This document shows positions 1-10,208 of a stretch of 52,122 nt of DNA, piece after piece. The stretch covers positions 1,737,220 through 1,789,341 of the forward strand of contig MU008167.1 in the NCBI GenBank assembly GCA_010909165.1, read 5' to 3'. The stretch comes from Anthoceros angustus (Eukaryota > Streptophyta > Anthocerotopsida > Anthocerotales > Anthocerotaceae). How positions within the stretch are numbered: the first letter of the stretch is position 1; the number at the start of each line of letters is the position of its first letter. The notes beneath the pieces are model-generated. The model searched no databases. It had not been told where the DNA came from and saw nothing but the letters and a program-made list of their open reading frames with translations. A program made the position numbers and the translations under genes.

Positions 1-1194
1 CTAGGTTAGGTGCGGAATTACTAATTAACAAAGCGGGAGGGCGAGGAGGAAAATGTAAAAGTAAGCGAGCCCGACCAGCAGCGGCACCATTCAAGCATTG
101 GCATGAAGTCTCCGCAGATGCAACCTTAGAGGACAACCAACATGCATCCTCATAAGTCCTTATTTGCACATGCCATCAGAAGAGGAAGCCACAAAGATTT
201 TGCCTGCTTACCTTTGCACAATCGTCCTAGTCTTGAGGCACTAAGGATTGGTTCGCCGCTGCTCTTTGGACTTGGTGGCCTTCACGCGCTTTTCCTCAAC
301 TTCCTTTGCGCAAGGTCACGTCGGGATGAAGCGTAGGATTGTTCTGATTTTGTGCCCCAGCCCCAAAAGCCGCTTCAAACCAAACTTTCTTCCATGTTGG
401 GAGCGTGCCATGGTGGAAGCGCAAAGCAAACAAGGATGAGGGCATAAGGCGATTACAAAATCGTAAACACGAGCAAAAGGCTGATTACAACAAGAGTGTA
501 CGCCATTTCAAAACCATATCTCGATTTCAAAACTTGAAAGGGTTTTGAAACCGTATCTCTTCAAAACATGAAGGTTTCAAACCCAACAGGTTTCCAAACC
601 GACATGCTCCATGTAGATGAGGCTGTGGCGTTGGCATACCTTTCGGAACATTGATGCTCGAACCAGGCTTGGTGCGCAGCTGCACTGCCGCCCGCTTGTG
701 GGTTGCCTTGGCGAAAGACCTCGCGATCGGAGGCCTTCGTGCAAGTCCTCTGTTCCTAAACCATCAAGTGCTAGGAAGTTGCGCTCACCCCATGCCGTGC
801 CCTCAAGCTGCCCTCAAATGTGCTGCAGTTCGGTGCGGTGCAAACAAAACCCTAAATAGAGCTTTGCTTGCGAATGCTCTAATTATTCAATCCCAGTATG
901 TTACATATATAGTTGTCCGAAGGTGTAATTCTCGATAGCGGTTTCTCAAATCTCGATCATGGACTTCAACATCCGGAATTTGATGAAATATTAAGATAAT
1001 TTGGACACTATTTATTAGGGCACCTAGAAGTGTCTAGATTAATATTTAATTAAATCTGGGGCTAGAAGTAGTCACTCATTTTAGCTAATTGGTTATTTTG
1101 GTTACAACTACTAGTAACTACCTAGACTTTATAAACACTTGTACTATTGTTTATCGCTTAATGCTAGAGATACTTTGAGCAAGTGTGATGATTA
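1..1194. repeat. Repeat block A, copy 1 (unclassified)
   Basis: No coding region is supported here. The whole block recurs at 5757-6914 in the same order, with many short indels, so it is a duplicated repeat and not unique DNA. The right half (about 940-1190) is AT-rich and nearly identical between the copies. It contains a minus-strand TATA-like string, TTTATAAAG, near 1128-1136, so it may be part of a retroelement leader or an older LTR. The left half has clustered ttcaaaacc-type motifs at about 508-600. It directly abuts the 3' end of the copia LTR, and its own left edge may lie outside the window. Confidence 0.6.
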
Positions 1195-1983
1195 TGGGAG
1201 GAAAATCCTAGGGCTTCCGAGATTCACCCTCTAGTGGCCACACTTATTCCATCGCTCGATGCGTTGGGTTTCGTCCCATGAGACTTGTGTGGATAGCCGG
1301 ATTCTAAGAGATCAATCGTTGCCTTCACCCATTCACAACCTCACCCCCTCAACAAGCAAGGCGCCTCTAACTCTCCCTCTACAGTGCACCACTTGCCTTG
1401 CTCATTCACCAACTCCCGACCTACGACACAACAGTAGGCCATGCCTCAGTGGAAAGGAGTCCACCACGGCGCCCGAGTTTGAGGTGCTGAAGCGTTTGAT
1501 CAAAGTTTAGTGCTTTACTAATGGATACAATTGATTACAAGAGGTGGGCTTTTATAGCCTGTGTATGAAGAGTTGTACCTCTTCGGTACAAGATACCAAA
1601 GGTTATGACCACGCTTGGTTAAGCTAAGCTAACCATAACCAACGCGGTATGTACTTCTAACTCTCCCTCTCATACTAGTTGGGTTATCTAAATCAAAGAA
1701 CTAATAATCATTTGCCGCTGGAGTATTGTATGAGTACTAAGATCTTCAACTAAACTCAACTCACCGATCGTCACCGGTCGCAAGTAAGATTGAAGCAAGC
1801 GGTCTAATAGCTCAACTTCAAGCGAGCGTTACGAGATAAGATCGCCTCACCAAATGTGTGATTGGTCCAAGTGCAAAAAGTCTGATCAACCAATCCAAGC
1901 CCTTCTCTGGGCAGTGTTTGAACTTCGGCAAGGATTTTGTCGATTATATCTTGTATTGTCATCTGTGGGTACATACCTTAACA
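1195..1983 (-). mobile_element. Copia-1 3' LTR
   Basis: Read on the minus strand, this 789-bp segment starts TGTTAAGG directly after a purine-rich tract and a copia pol fragment, and ends TTTTCCTCCCA, so it has TG...CA ends in the right place for a 3' LTR. It has a TATA box about 430 bp in. A second copy of nearly equal length lies at 6915-7701 and a partial copy at 9992-10208. Oddly, its terminal part (1195-about 1460) is closely similar to the 3' end of the large gypsy-type LTRs at 37200-37492 and 39170-39450. No target-site duplication could be shown because the matching 5' LTR is not present. Confidence 0.75.
1550..1557 (-). promoter_or_regulatory. TATA box of copia-1 LTR
   Basis: On the minus strand the string CTATAAAA sits in a GGCTATAAAAGCC context about 430 bp into the LTR, where U3 should give way to R. 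The same element is kept in the second LTR at 7273-7280. Function is inferred from position only. Confidence 0.6.
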
Positions 1984-1994
1984 ATTCCTCTCTC
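1984..1994 (-). promoter_or_regulatory. Polypurine tract of copia-1
   Basis: The minus strand reads GAGAGAGGAAT directly against the TGTTAAGG start of the LTR. This is the expected site for the plus-strand primer of reverse transcription and it fixes the LTR boundary. Confidence 0.65.
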
Positions 1995-3870
1995 ACGGTG
2001 TGAATAGAATGGTGTTGAATCTCAATATGCTTCGTGCGCATGAAAGACGGATTAGCGACAAGAGCAATGGTGACATATTGTCACAATTAAGCCATTGGCC
2101 CTTCACCTTCATATCCAAATCTTCACATAGCTTTCTTTCCCATTCAGCCTCTTTCGTGGCTTAGTGAGTGCTTTGTACTCGATTTTGATGAAAGTGATAT
2201 TGCAGCTTGTTTCTACAAGACCAATTAACAACAGTGGAGCCAGCAAGGAAGCAATATGCTGAGATACTTTTCGGGTGTCAGTGTCTGAAGCCCAATCTGC
2301 ATCGACAAAGCATGTCAGTAGCAGATGCTTCTTTCCACTAGGCTTGAAGCAAAGGCCATAATTTGGAGTACCCTTGAGGTACCGCATGATGTGCTTGAGA
2401 GCAACCCCGTGATCCTTTCTGGATTCTCGAGGCGAGCAATAGCATTTTATGTTGAGATATCAGTGCAGTGCGATTACTCAAGAACATGAGAGTACCAACT
2501 CCCATATGATAAGGAATATTTTCCATCTCTTTCTTTTCTTGATTGGGCAGATGAGATAAGCTTAACACCCTGGCTCCGGTGTGGCGGCCCATTCTCCAAA
2601 TTAAAGTGTTTTAACATACCAGCTACATATCTTCCTTGGTGGAGATAGATAGCACCGATGGTATCTCTATGTACATGCATACCAAGAATATATTTAACTT
2701 TGCCGAGATCCTTTATCTCGAATTCTTTACTAAGGTCACTTTAATCTTGTTAACTAGTTCAATATTGTTGCGGGAATAACTAAGTCATCAACATATAGTG
2801 CAACCAGACAAGGAGCTGTGAGTACATAGATATTGGTGTATACTTCACTTTGGATAAAACCTATCTTCGTGAGGTAAGAATCCATTCTCTCATACCATAA
2901 GCGTGGGCTTTGCTTTAGTTCGTAAATAGAATGAATAAGTTTACACACCTTGTTTGGGTATTGCTCATCTTCATAGTCTTCTGGTTGATCCATATAGATC
3001 TCTTCTTGCGATGACCATAAAGGAAAGCGACAAACATCAAGTTGATAAATTTCCAGTTAAGCTCGGCACATAAAGCCGGAGCATTCTCACCAGGCACCTT
3101 GACTACATGTGAATAAACCTTATCTACGATAGTCCACTCCCTCTTTCGACTATAACCTTAGCCACTAGTCTCGCCTTATAGCGAATCGAGGTTCAACCTC
3201 ACGGAATTTAGTTTTGAGAACCCACTTGCATTTGTGATGGTTACGCCTTTAGGCAAGTTTACTAGAGTCCAAGTATTGTTTTGATAAGAGAATTATATTC
3301 ATCATCAATAGCGAACTTCCACTTAGGCATCAATCGAATATGCCTCTTGAAGAGTGAGAGGATCTCCCTCTGAAGGGGCAACATTGAAGGCGTTGAAATG
3401 ACCTACAGCAGTGGTGGTGTAGCCAGTTTGATTGAACTCTAAATCAAAGGGGATCTCATTCCAAAGGTGTCTCGGTTGACGATGACGTGAAGGATATCTT
3501 CGCTCAGGGGCTGGATCAAGTATTACAGGAGAGGGTGGAGCAGGAACAGTCTCTGGTCTTGTGGATTAAGAGCACCAAAGTCTTCTCTATTTTCATAAGG
3601 ATTAACAATGGCCTGTTCATCTTCCCCCTCTCGAGTAGGAACTATAGGGATGGATGCTGCTTGAGGTGAAGAGGCAAGGAGGGAGCAAGGTGAAGACTAG
3701 AGTCGGGAAAACAAAGGGTGAAAAACTCGGTCATAAGGTCACAGGTTGGAAGAAGCGTGTTGCAAGGAGCCAGTAATCCATGGACGCCGAGCAGCGGATG
3801 TTAACCTCGAAACAAAGGTTTCGAGGTTTTGCGGTGAAAGAGGAGCTCACATTCGACGCCCACCAGAGAG
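1995..3870 (-). pseudogene. Copia-1 pol fragment: linker, reverse transcriptase, RNase H
   Basis: Broken Ty1/copia polyprotein read from right to left. At about 3480-3780 are the integrase-to-RT linker motifs (RRYPSRHRQPRHLWNE style). The RT start (KWKFAIDDEYNSLIK) is near 3300 and EEIYMDQPEDYEDEQYPN near 2990. The catalytic block LVALYVDDLVI lies at about 2775-2810, followed by KEFEMKDL. RNase H (GTPNYGLCFKPSGKKH, FVDADWASDTDTRK, EYKAL) is at about 2095-2395. Gag, protease and the integrase core are absent. The reading frame changes many times, often at CAG/CTG sites where copy 2 (10209-11990) reads differently, so part of the decay may be sequencing error. It ends properly at the polypurine tract and LTR. 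Confidence 0.88.
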
Positions 3871-5295
3871 AGCGGCTGATTACAGGCCAAAGAGGTTTGT
3901 ATGAGTGAAAAAATTGTTTGAGGGCTCAAAGTTGTTCTACTTGGTGCAAGGAGGATGAAAATGCAAGCAGGGGACTTGCGGGAGGAAGGACCACAAACCC
4001 GACCAGTGGCGTCTGCTGAGTGGTGGTGACAAGGAGGAAAGAGACAACGAAGAAGATGAAGACGCGAAGACTTTTGCGAAAATGGAAAGGATTGGAATGC
4101 ATCGCAACCTATCAGCTTATTTTAGATTCGAAGCCACCCAAGCACGATGAGTCTCAAATCGCATGAAGGATCTTTGTAGAGGAAGACTTTTGAGAGACGG
4201 AAGAGGTTTTTGAAGCTGTGAGATCATGATTTCCTTTCGATGTAAGAAACCATAGCTGTGGGCAAGGAAGTTTCCGGACTGGCGCCGGCTAGCCGGCGCC
4301 AACAAAGACCTTTTTGTTTCATGGATTGTTGAATCTGTAGTTTTCCAAGAAAAAGGGTTTTTAGCATGGTGCAGTTAACTGTGGATTCGCCATAATGCGC
4401 ATTTCCGGAACGATGTCTTTTTTGTGAAGGGGGTTTCGAAAGTGTGGAAGGGGGTTCATATATTAATCCCCTTCTAGGATTATCATGTTCTTTGTTTCGT
4501 CAATTTTAGTCTCAGGCTATATATGTAGGGTTTTGTATCAGTCCAATATCATTGAACCGTTGAGTTCCAAGTTGCAGCAAAATCTACAATTTGTTGTGCA
4601 CTTGCTTGGGAACTTGGTGCGAGGAGATATGGCGCATCGTGATGCTACTGCTTTGGACCCCAAGTCGTAGCGATGGGGGCCCCGATATGGCAACATTGTG
4701 GGAGAACCTCACGACGGTTGTGGGCGGTGCTGTCCTCTCCGCCATTGGCAAGCGCATTTCGCCGAGCATGCGTGCGACGGTGGTACTACGATGAGGTCGC
4801 CTCTTTTCTTGGAGGAGCATGCGCAAAATTTAATGATCGGGATGTGGAGTCGTCCCACTACAATGTGCGTTGTGGCGCCCGTTGAAGAGAGGCCTAGGAG
4901 CTCAAGGGGTCGGAGATGGATTTGTCCTTCCTTCCACGGAGATATTGCGATTTATTTTGTGTGCGATCCGAGCTTGAGGCGGAGTGCCTTGTGGGTTCCC
5001 GACACCACGCGTTCGCAGGCCACACGGTGGCGGCTACATTGTTGTCGCCGAGACAGTCCGCTGGATGGGAGGATCCAATGGTATCACTAGATTCTTGCAT
5101 TTTCAATCTAGTGACCAAGACGTCTGAGGAGTTACTGTCTTTGAATCGAGCCGGGTTGGCGGTCCCGCTACGGAGTGTGCAAGTAGTAGTACGCGGATGG
5201 GTTCAACATTTTGTACTTCACCACGTTAGTGGGGTGAAGTTCGAGCCTCGATGTATAATGCACCTGGCGGGCATATGTTTGATTACCTTTCAATG
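3871..5295. repeat. Repeat block E, copy 1 (LTR- or leader-like, unclassified)
   Basis: No recognisable protein. The block recurs at 11991-13480 in the same order next to the copia fragment. On the plus strand it has a TATA-like ctatatatg (4518-4526; copy at 12696-12704). About 560 bp downstream is tggtatcac (5079-5087; copy at 13257-13265), which matches the first eight bases of the initiator-Met primer-binding consensus TGGTATCAGAGC. Those two marks would fit a plus-strand LTR ending at about 5078, but no paired LTR or TG start was found, so this is only a suggestion. The minus-strand ORF in copy 2 (11983-12534) shows no recognised family and is proline/serine-rich. Confidence 0.45.
5215..5240. 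repeat. Perfect-ended hairpin in block E
   Basis: The arms acttcacc and ggtgaagt flank a short cacgttagtg centre, giving a stem of 8-12 bp. The identical structure is at 13397-13422 in the second copy of the block. It could be a transcript hairpin or chance. No known family is recognised. Confidence 0.4.
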
Positions 5296-5756
5296 CCCGG
5301 CCGATTCGATCAACCAGAGCTTGATGCGGCTCATCCCATCCACGGAGCTCCACCTCGGTGAAGGACCAAAAGAAAAAGTGAACAATTTGGCGTGACGAGA
5401 TCGCGATCGGTCCCAAGCCATCCTTGTCGAAAGCCTCTTGAGTTGATCGGTCGACTTATCGATAGCGCCTCCACTAGGCCTCGTGGGTCTTCCTCCACCG
5501 AGATGGAGGTGGACTTGAGGCCTTCTTGCATTTAGCACTCTCGCCCGGGGACATCTCCTCCTCCTCGCTTTGGAATCGGATCCAGCGGTTGGCGATCGGC
5601 GGAGCGGGTCTTGGCTTGCTCGTTGTTGCTTCCTCTTGCCAACCTTGCCTACTTCTCTAGGATCGAGACAACCAAAACGTCCTTGCTCCGTGTGCCTCCA
5701 ACCAATGCACAAGGCAAAATCTCCATGTTCTTAGTCACCACGCGGCGGCTAAGGCA
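5296..5756. other. Unit end before second block A
   Basis: The first 145 bp (from cccggccgattcgat) are repeated at 7705-7850 and, less closely, at 13481-13620, where they run straight into a PPR fragment. Here they instead run into a 300-bp GC-richer stretch with no counterpart elsewhere in the window, then block A restarts at 5757. I see no credible gene; the open frames here are not supported by any family. Confidence 0.4.
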
Positions 5757-6914
5757 CTAGGTTAGGGTGGGAATTACTAATTAACAAAGGGAGGGCCGGA
5801 GGAGGAAAATGTAAAAGTAAAAGCGCATCCGACCAAGCAGCACCGTTGCCATAGCTTGCATTGGCATGAAGTCTCCGCATGATGCAACCATAGAGGACAA
5901 CCAACATGCATCCTCATAAGTCCTTATTTGCATGCCATCGAGAGGAAGCCACAAAGATTTTGCTTACCTTTGCACAATCGTCCTAGTCTTGAGGCACTAA
6001 GGATTGGTTAGCGCGGATGCTCTTTGGACTTGGTGGCCTTCACTTTTCCTCAACTTCCTTTGCAAGGTCACGTCGGGATGAAGCGTGGGATTGATTTTGT
6101 GCCCCAGCCCCAAAAGCCGCTTCAAACCAAACTTTCTTCCATTGGGAGGCGTGCCATGGTGGGCGCAAAGCAAACAAGGATGAGGGCATAAGGCGATTAC
6201 AAAATCGTAAACACGAGCAAAGACTGATTACAACAAGAGTGTCGCCATTTCAAAACCATATATTTCGAAACCGTATCTCGATTTCAAAACATGTCAAGGT
6301 TTCAAACCAAGGTTTCAAACCGACATGCTCCATGTGAGGGCGTGGCGTTGAAAGCTGCATACCTTTGGAACATTGATGCTCGAACGGCTTGGTGCGCGCA
6401 CAGTCGGCTGCCCGCTTGTGGGTTGCCTTGTGAAAGACCTCGCGATCGGAGGCCTTGTGCAAGTCCTGCTCCTAAACCACTAAAGTGCTAGGAAGTTGCG
6501 CTCACCCCATGCCGTGCCCTCAAGCTGTGCCCTCAAATGTGCTGCAGATTGTGCGGTGCAAAACAAAACCCTAAATAGAGCTTTGCTTGCGAATGCTCTA
6601 ATTATTCAATCGATTATGTTACATATATAGTTGTCCGAAGGTGTAATTCTCGATAGCGGTTTCTCAAATCTCGATCATGGACTTCAACATCCACGGAATT
6701 TGATGAAATATTAAGATAATTTGGACACTATTTATTAGGGCACCTAGAAGTGTCTAGATTAATATTTAATTAAATCACAAGTAGAAATAGTCACTCATTT
6801 TAGCTAATTGGTTATTTTGGTTACAACTACTAGTAACTACCTAGACTTTATAAACACTTGTACTTTTGTTTTATCGCTTAATGCTAGAGATACTTTGAGC
6901 AAGTGATGATTACG
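5757..6914. repeat. Repeat block A, copy 2
   Basis: Starts ctaggttagg like position 1 and follows copy 1 to the copia LTR edge. Differences are mainly 1-10 base insertions or deletions in GC-bearing words. The AT-rich right half is nearly unchanged. Same content as copy 1, with no gene. Confidence 0.65.
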
Positions 6915-7701
6915 TGGGAGGAAAATCCTAGGGCTTCCGAGATTCACCCTCTAGTGGCCACACTTATTCCACATCGCTCGATCGTTGGGTTTCATCCCAT
7001 GAGACTTGTGTGGATAGCCGGATTCTAAGAGATCAATCGTTGCCTTCACCCATTCACAACCTCACCCCCCTCAACAAGCAAGGCGCCTCTAACTCTCCCT
7101 CTCAGTGCACCACACCACTTGCCGCTCAGTCACCAACTCCCGACCTACGACACAACACAATAGGCCATGCCTCATGGAAAGGAGTCCACCACGCGCCCAG
7201 TTTGAGGTGCTGCGGGCGTTTGATCAAAGTTTAGTGCTTACTAATTGATGCAATTGATTACAAGAGGTGGGCTTTTATAGCCGGTGTCTGAAGAGTTGTA
7301 CCTCTTCGGTACTAGATACCAAAGGGTATGACCACGCTGGGTTTAGCTAAGGTAACCATAACCAGCACGGTCTGTACTTCTAACTCTCCCTCTCAGACTA
7401 GTTGGGTTATCCAAAGAACTAATAATCATTTGCCGCTGGAGTATTGTATAAGTACTACGGTCTTCAACTAAACTCAACTCAGCGATCGTCACGTCATAGT
7501 AAGATTGAGCAAGCGGTCTACAATAGTCAACTTCAAATGGCGAACGTTACGAGATAAGATCGCCTCACCAAATGTGTGTGATTGGTCCAAGTGCAAAAAG
7601 CTGATCAACCAATCCAAGCCCTTCTCTGTGGGCGGTGTTTGAACTTGCAAGGATTTTGTCGATATGCTTTGTATTGTCATGGGTACATATATACCTTAAC
7701 A
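6915..7701 (-). mobile_element. Copia-1 LTR, copy 2
   Basis: Second copy of the 789-bp LTR, here 787 bp, with the same TGTTAAGG start (minus strand), TATA box (7273-7280) and TTTTCCTCCCA end. It is not followed by copia pol. Four bases past the LTR start the sequence switches at about 7705 to the copy of 5296-5440, so the element was cut at its polypurine tract. Confidence 0.72.
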
Positions 7702-7706
7702 ATTCC
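7485..7706. repeat. 222-bp direct repeat, left copy
   Basis: This part of the LTR is repeated base for base, as far as I can read, at 9992-10213. The two copies bracket a 2.29-kb segment that itself is a copy of sequence found elsewhere in the window. The homologous part of copia-1 LTR copy 1 (about 1768-1988) differs by many indels, so the two identical copies share a recent common source. Confidence 0.8.
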
Positions 7707-7861
7707 CGGCCGATTCGATCAACCGAGCTTGATGCGGCTCATCCCATCCACGGAGCTCCACCTCGGTGAAGGACCAAAAGAAAAAGTGAACAATTTGGCG
7801 TGACGAGATCGCGATCGGTCCCAAGCCATCCTTGTCGAAACTCTTGAGTTGAGAGCTCAAT
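7705..7861. other. Copy of the 5296-5440 segment
   Basis: Joined to the LTR across a two-base overlap (cc). Agrees closely with 5296-5440 and less closely with 13481-13620. No coding call. Confidence 0.5.
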
Positions 7862-8110
7862 CTTTAATGCTGCCCTTCAAACCCTATGCATTTGTCGCTG
7901 TGCTCGAATGCGGCAGGCCTACTAACTTTTTTGTTGCCAACTGGCTGGTGTGGGACATGTGTGCAAGATCTGGCGAGTTGAAAGATGCGCGGTTTTATCA
8001 GCATGGCCACAAAAGGATGTCGTAATGTGGAATGCCCTTGGATTTGGTCATGCAAAATGTGATGAGCTGAAACATCACACTACGTTTTTGACAAGTTGAG
8101 GCACAAGGAT
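7862..8110 (+). pseudogene. PPR (pentatricopeptide repeat) fragment, copy 1
   Basis: Translating across frames gives PPR-type text: GELKDAR, then QKDVVMWNALGFGHAKC, then FDKLRHKDMV. This is the usual helix pair of plant PPR proteins, which bind organellar RNA. Only about two repeats are left and the frame breaks more than once, so it is a dead fragment, presumably captured from a host gene. It is followed at once by a minisatellite. The second copy at 13625-13880 reads more cleanly (CKMGELKDAVLSAWPQKD in one frame). Confidence 0.7.
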
Positions 8111-8156
8111 ATGGTGAAAGGGAATGCCTAAGGATCTAGCTCTTGTCGGAGTAGGT

Positions 8157-8312
8157 TGCAGATGCTTACGATGCTAAGGGAAGATGCTTAGGATGCTAAG
8201 GATGGATGATTAGGATGCTAAGGATGGATGATTAGGATGCTAAGGATGGATGATTAGGATGCTAAGGATGGATGATTAGGATGCTAAAGGCAGATGCTGA
8301 GGATGCTAAGCG
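8157..8312. repeat. 22-bp minisatellite, copy 1
   Basis: Four perfect tandem units of 22 bp (starting 8191, 8213, 8235 and 8257), each beginning ggatgctaag and ending gatgatta, flanked by degenerate units. The same array with the same four perfect units is at 13943-14030, so the array was copied with its surroundings and has not changed length since. Confidence 0.9.
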
Positions 8313-8925
8313 CACATAGCGCTAAGGATGGTAAGGGCAGGGCTGGCTCCCTCCCACAAAGCCAACATTATCCGAACCAAATTGTAAAGTTTGAAACATG
8401 AAAGACAAATCAAAAAGTAGTTTGAGTTATTTGAGTAGTCCGAATACATTATATAATATTAAAAATAATTTAGATTGATTGAAGAAATTCTTGTCACTTT
8501 AAATAATTTTCAATAATAAATTATGATTAATGATCCTTGATTATTTAATTATAGTTTGAATTTTGAAACCCAACATGCTCACATGTCCTAGTGCCATAGG
8601 GTGACATGTGTGGCACGTGTGGAGTGAAAAAGTTTGGTCATCTAGGTAGGATATAGGAAAGTCGCATAGGTAGGAGGTTGTTGACCAGTGTAGCAGGATC
8701 GTGATTCGAGACGTCATATACGGCTGGTAGGATGTTGGGAGGTCGGTAGTAGGAATGGGACTTTGAATTTTTCCAATAGGGTACTAACCCTTGAAACTCG
8801 TAGGCTAACAGCGGTACTTAGTTTTATAAGCAAAAGTCCTTGGACCTTGGTAGGTCGTGGTAGGAAAAAGTACCTTGATCCTCAGAGGATGCGGTAGGTG
8901 ACCCTTGGCCTTCGGGTAGGAAAAG
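8313..8925. other. Non-coding stretch, copy 1
   Basis: The first half (8400-8640) is very AT-rich and almost identical to 14105-14350. The second half contains repeated gtagg words (for example 8650-8760, 8860-8930), a feature shared with the large LTRs further right. No gene seen. It may be the upstream part of an LTR carrying the ORF that follows. Confidence 0.4.
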
Positions 8926-9991
8926 TTGGAGCGATTATTTCGAAGAGCAAGGAAGGCAACTTCCTTGGTCCTCGAAATTGAGCATCTTGAGGACTATATA
9001 TGCAAAGGCGGATATAGCAAATCAAGTTTTGAATGGAAGCACCATCGATGGTGCCACGTGGCGGACATCGCGGTCGCTGGAGAAATCCCTACTAAAATCA
9101 TGCATGACTGCAAAACCCTCAAGAAGCTGTGGTTTGGTCGTTTGGGAAGTAAAGCGGAAGGAGACGGCATGAGCAAGAGGGGAAGACGCTGCGGCATGAG
9201 CTGAAGAAGGAGTTTTCATGAAAGAGGACGGTCTAGCGATTTCGAGGAGAGGAGAAGGGAACCACCCATGTTTGGAGCAAGAACGACGAAGGCGTGAGGA
9301 GGCTTGTGACTTTTCTAAGGAGGCGAGGCCAGCGGGGGAGGCTCAGCAAGAAGAGCTTAGAGGCTGTGAGGAAGAGTGGGTGCTAGGTGGTGTCCAATCC
9401 ATCCATGCCGAGGAGTGTGCGCGGTTGCGAGCCACAAGAGCGGAGGCCGGTGCCCGAGGGGCGTCACGGTCAAGTCATCCTAGAACGTGGAAGGTGCGCC
9501 ATTTCCAGCAAGCGTGCTTGATACCCGAGGCGCACAAAGGAGGAATCATCCCATCGGCCCGCTTTTCCAAGAATCGATTTTGAAAGCGACCATGGATATG
9601 TTCCTCGACCCAAGGAGGAAGTTTGGTCTCGGTAATGGTTGGCGAGTTTCCATGTTCAAGGAGAGGAAGTGGAATCTCTTCGCCAAGATTTGGTGGGATT
9701 GATCTGTATGGGAAGACCTACATAGGCAATTCCCACCTTATGATGATCTATGAGATGTCCAAGGGCAAGTTGGTAGATTGGGCAAGCATTCTCTATGAGC
9801 GGTGGTGGCTCATAGGAATCATTTGATGAGTGAGGAGGCCAAAATCAGTTTGTCTCCACCTTCCTAGTGCATCTATACCATAGGGAGGAGTTCTAAAGGA
9901 GGAGGAACTGGAGGAAGCTAAGATAGAAGCTTCCTTGGTCCGAGTGGTGGAAGGAGAGCCATCCATGGCAGCAGAGGACCGGGAGGTAGGC
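8926..9991 (+). pseudogene. DW-motif ORF family, fragment 1 (unknown, gag-like)
   Basis: A plus-strand coding relic in three pieces: 8926-9204, 9218-9583 and 9623-9826. It starts MERLFRRARKATSLVLEIE and ends with MSKGKLVDWASILYERWW. The VDWASILYERWW motif resembles SDWGMVMYDVY at about 34040 and SDWGTIMYEAY on the minus strand near 18530, so I group these as one family. I know no named domain for it. A remote relation to plant gag or plant-transposon proteins is possible but unproven. Truncated at 9991, where the sequence jumps into a copia LTR; copy 2 (14649-18064) continues into a coiled coil. Confidence 0.55.
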
Positions 9992-10208
9992 ATCGTCACG
10001 TCATAGTAAGATTGAGCAAGCGGTCTACAATAGTCAACTTCAAATGGCGAACGTTACGAGATAAGATCGCCTCACCAAATGTGTGTGATTGGTCCAAGTG
10101 CAAAAAGCTGATCAACCAATCCAAGCCCTTCTCTGTGGGCGGTGTTTGAACTTGCAAGGATTTTGTCGATATGCTTTGTATTGTCATGGGTACATATATA
10201 CCTTAACA
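9992..10208 (-). mobile_element. Copia-1 LTR, 5'-truncated copy 3
   Basis: Only the first 217 bp of the LTR (minus strand, from TGTTAAGG) are present; the TATA box and end are missing. It forms the right-hand copy of the 222-bp direct repeat (9992-10213) and leads into copia pol copy 2, as LTR copy 1 does. Confidence 0.72.

Noticed and set aside
8157-8312. CRISPR-like array
   Set aside because: Units are directly adjacent with no spacers of variable sequence; it is a plain minisatellite in a plant context.
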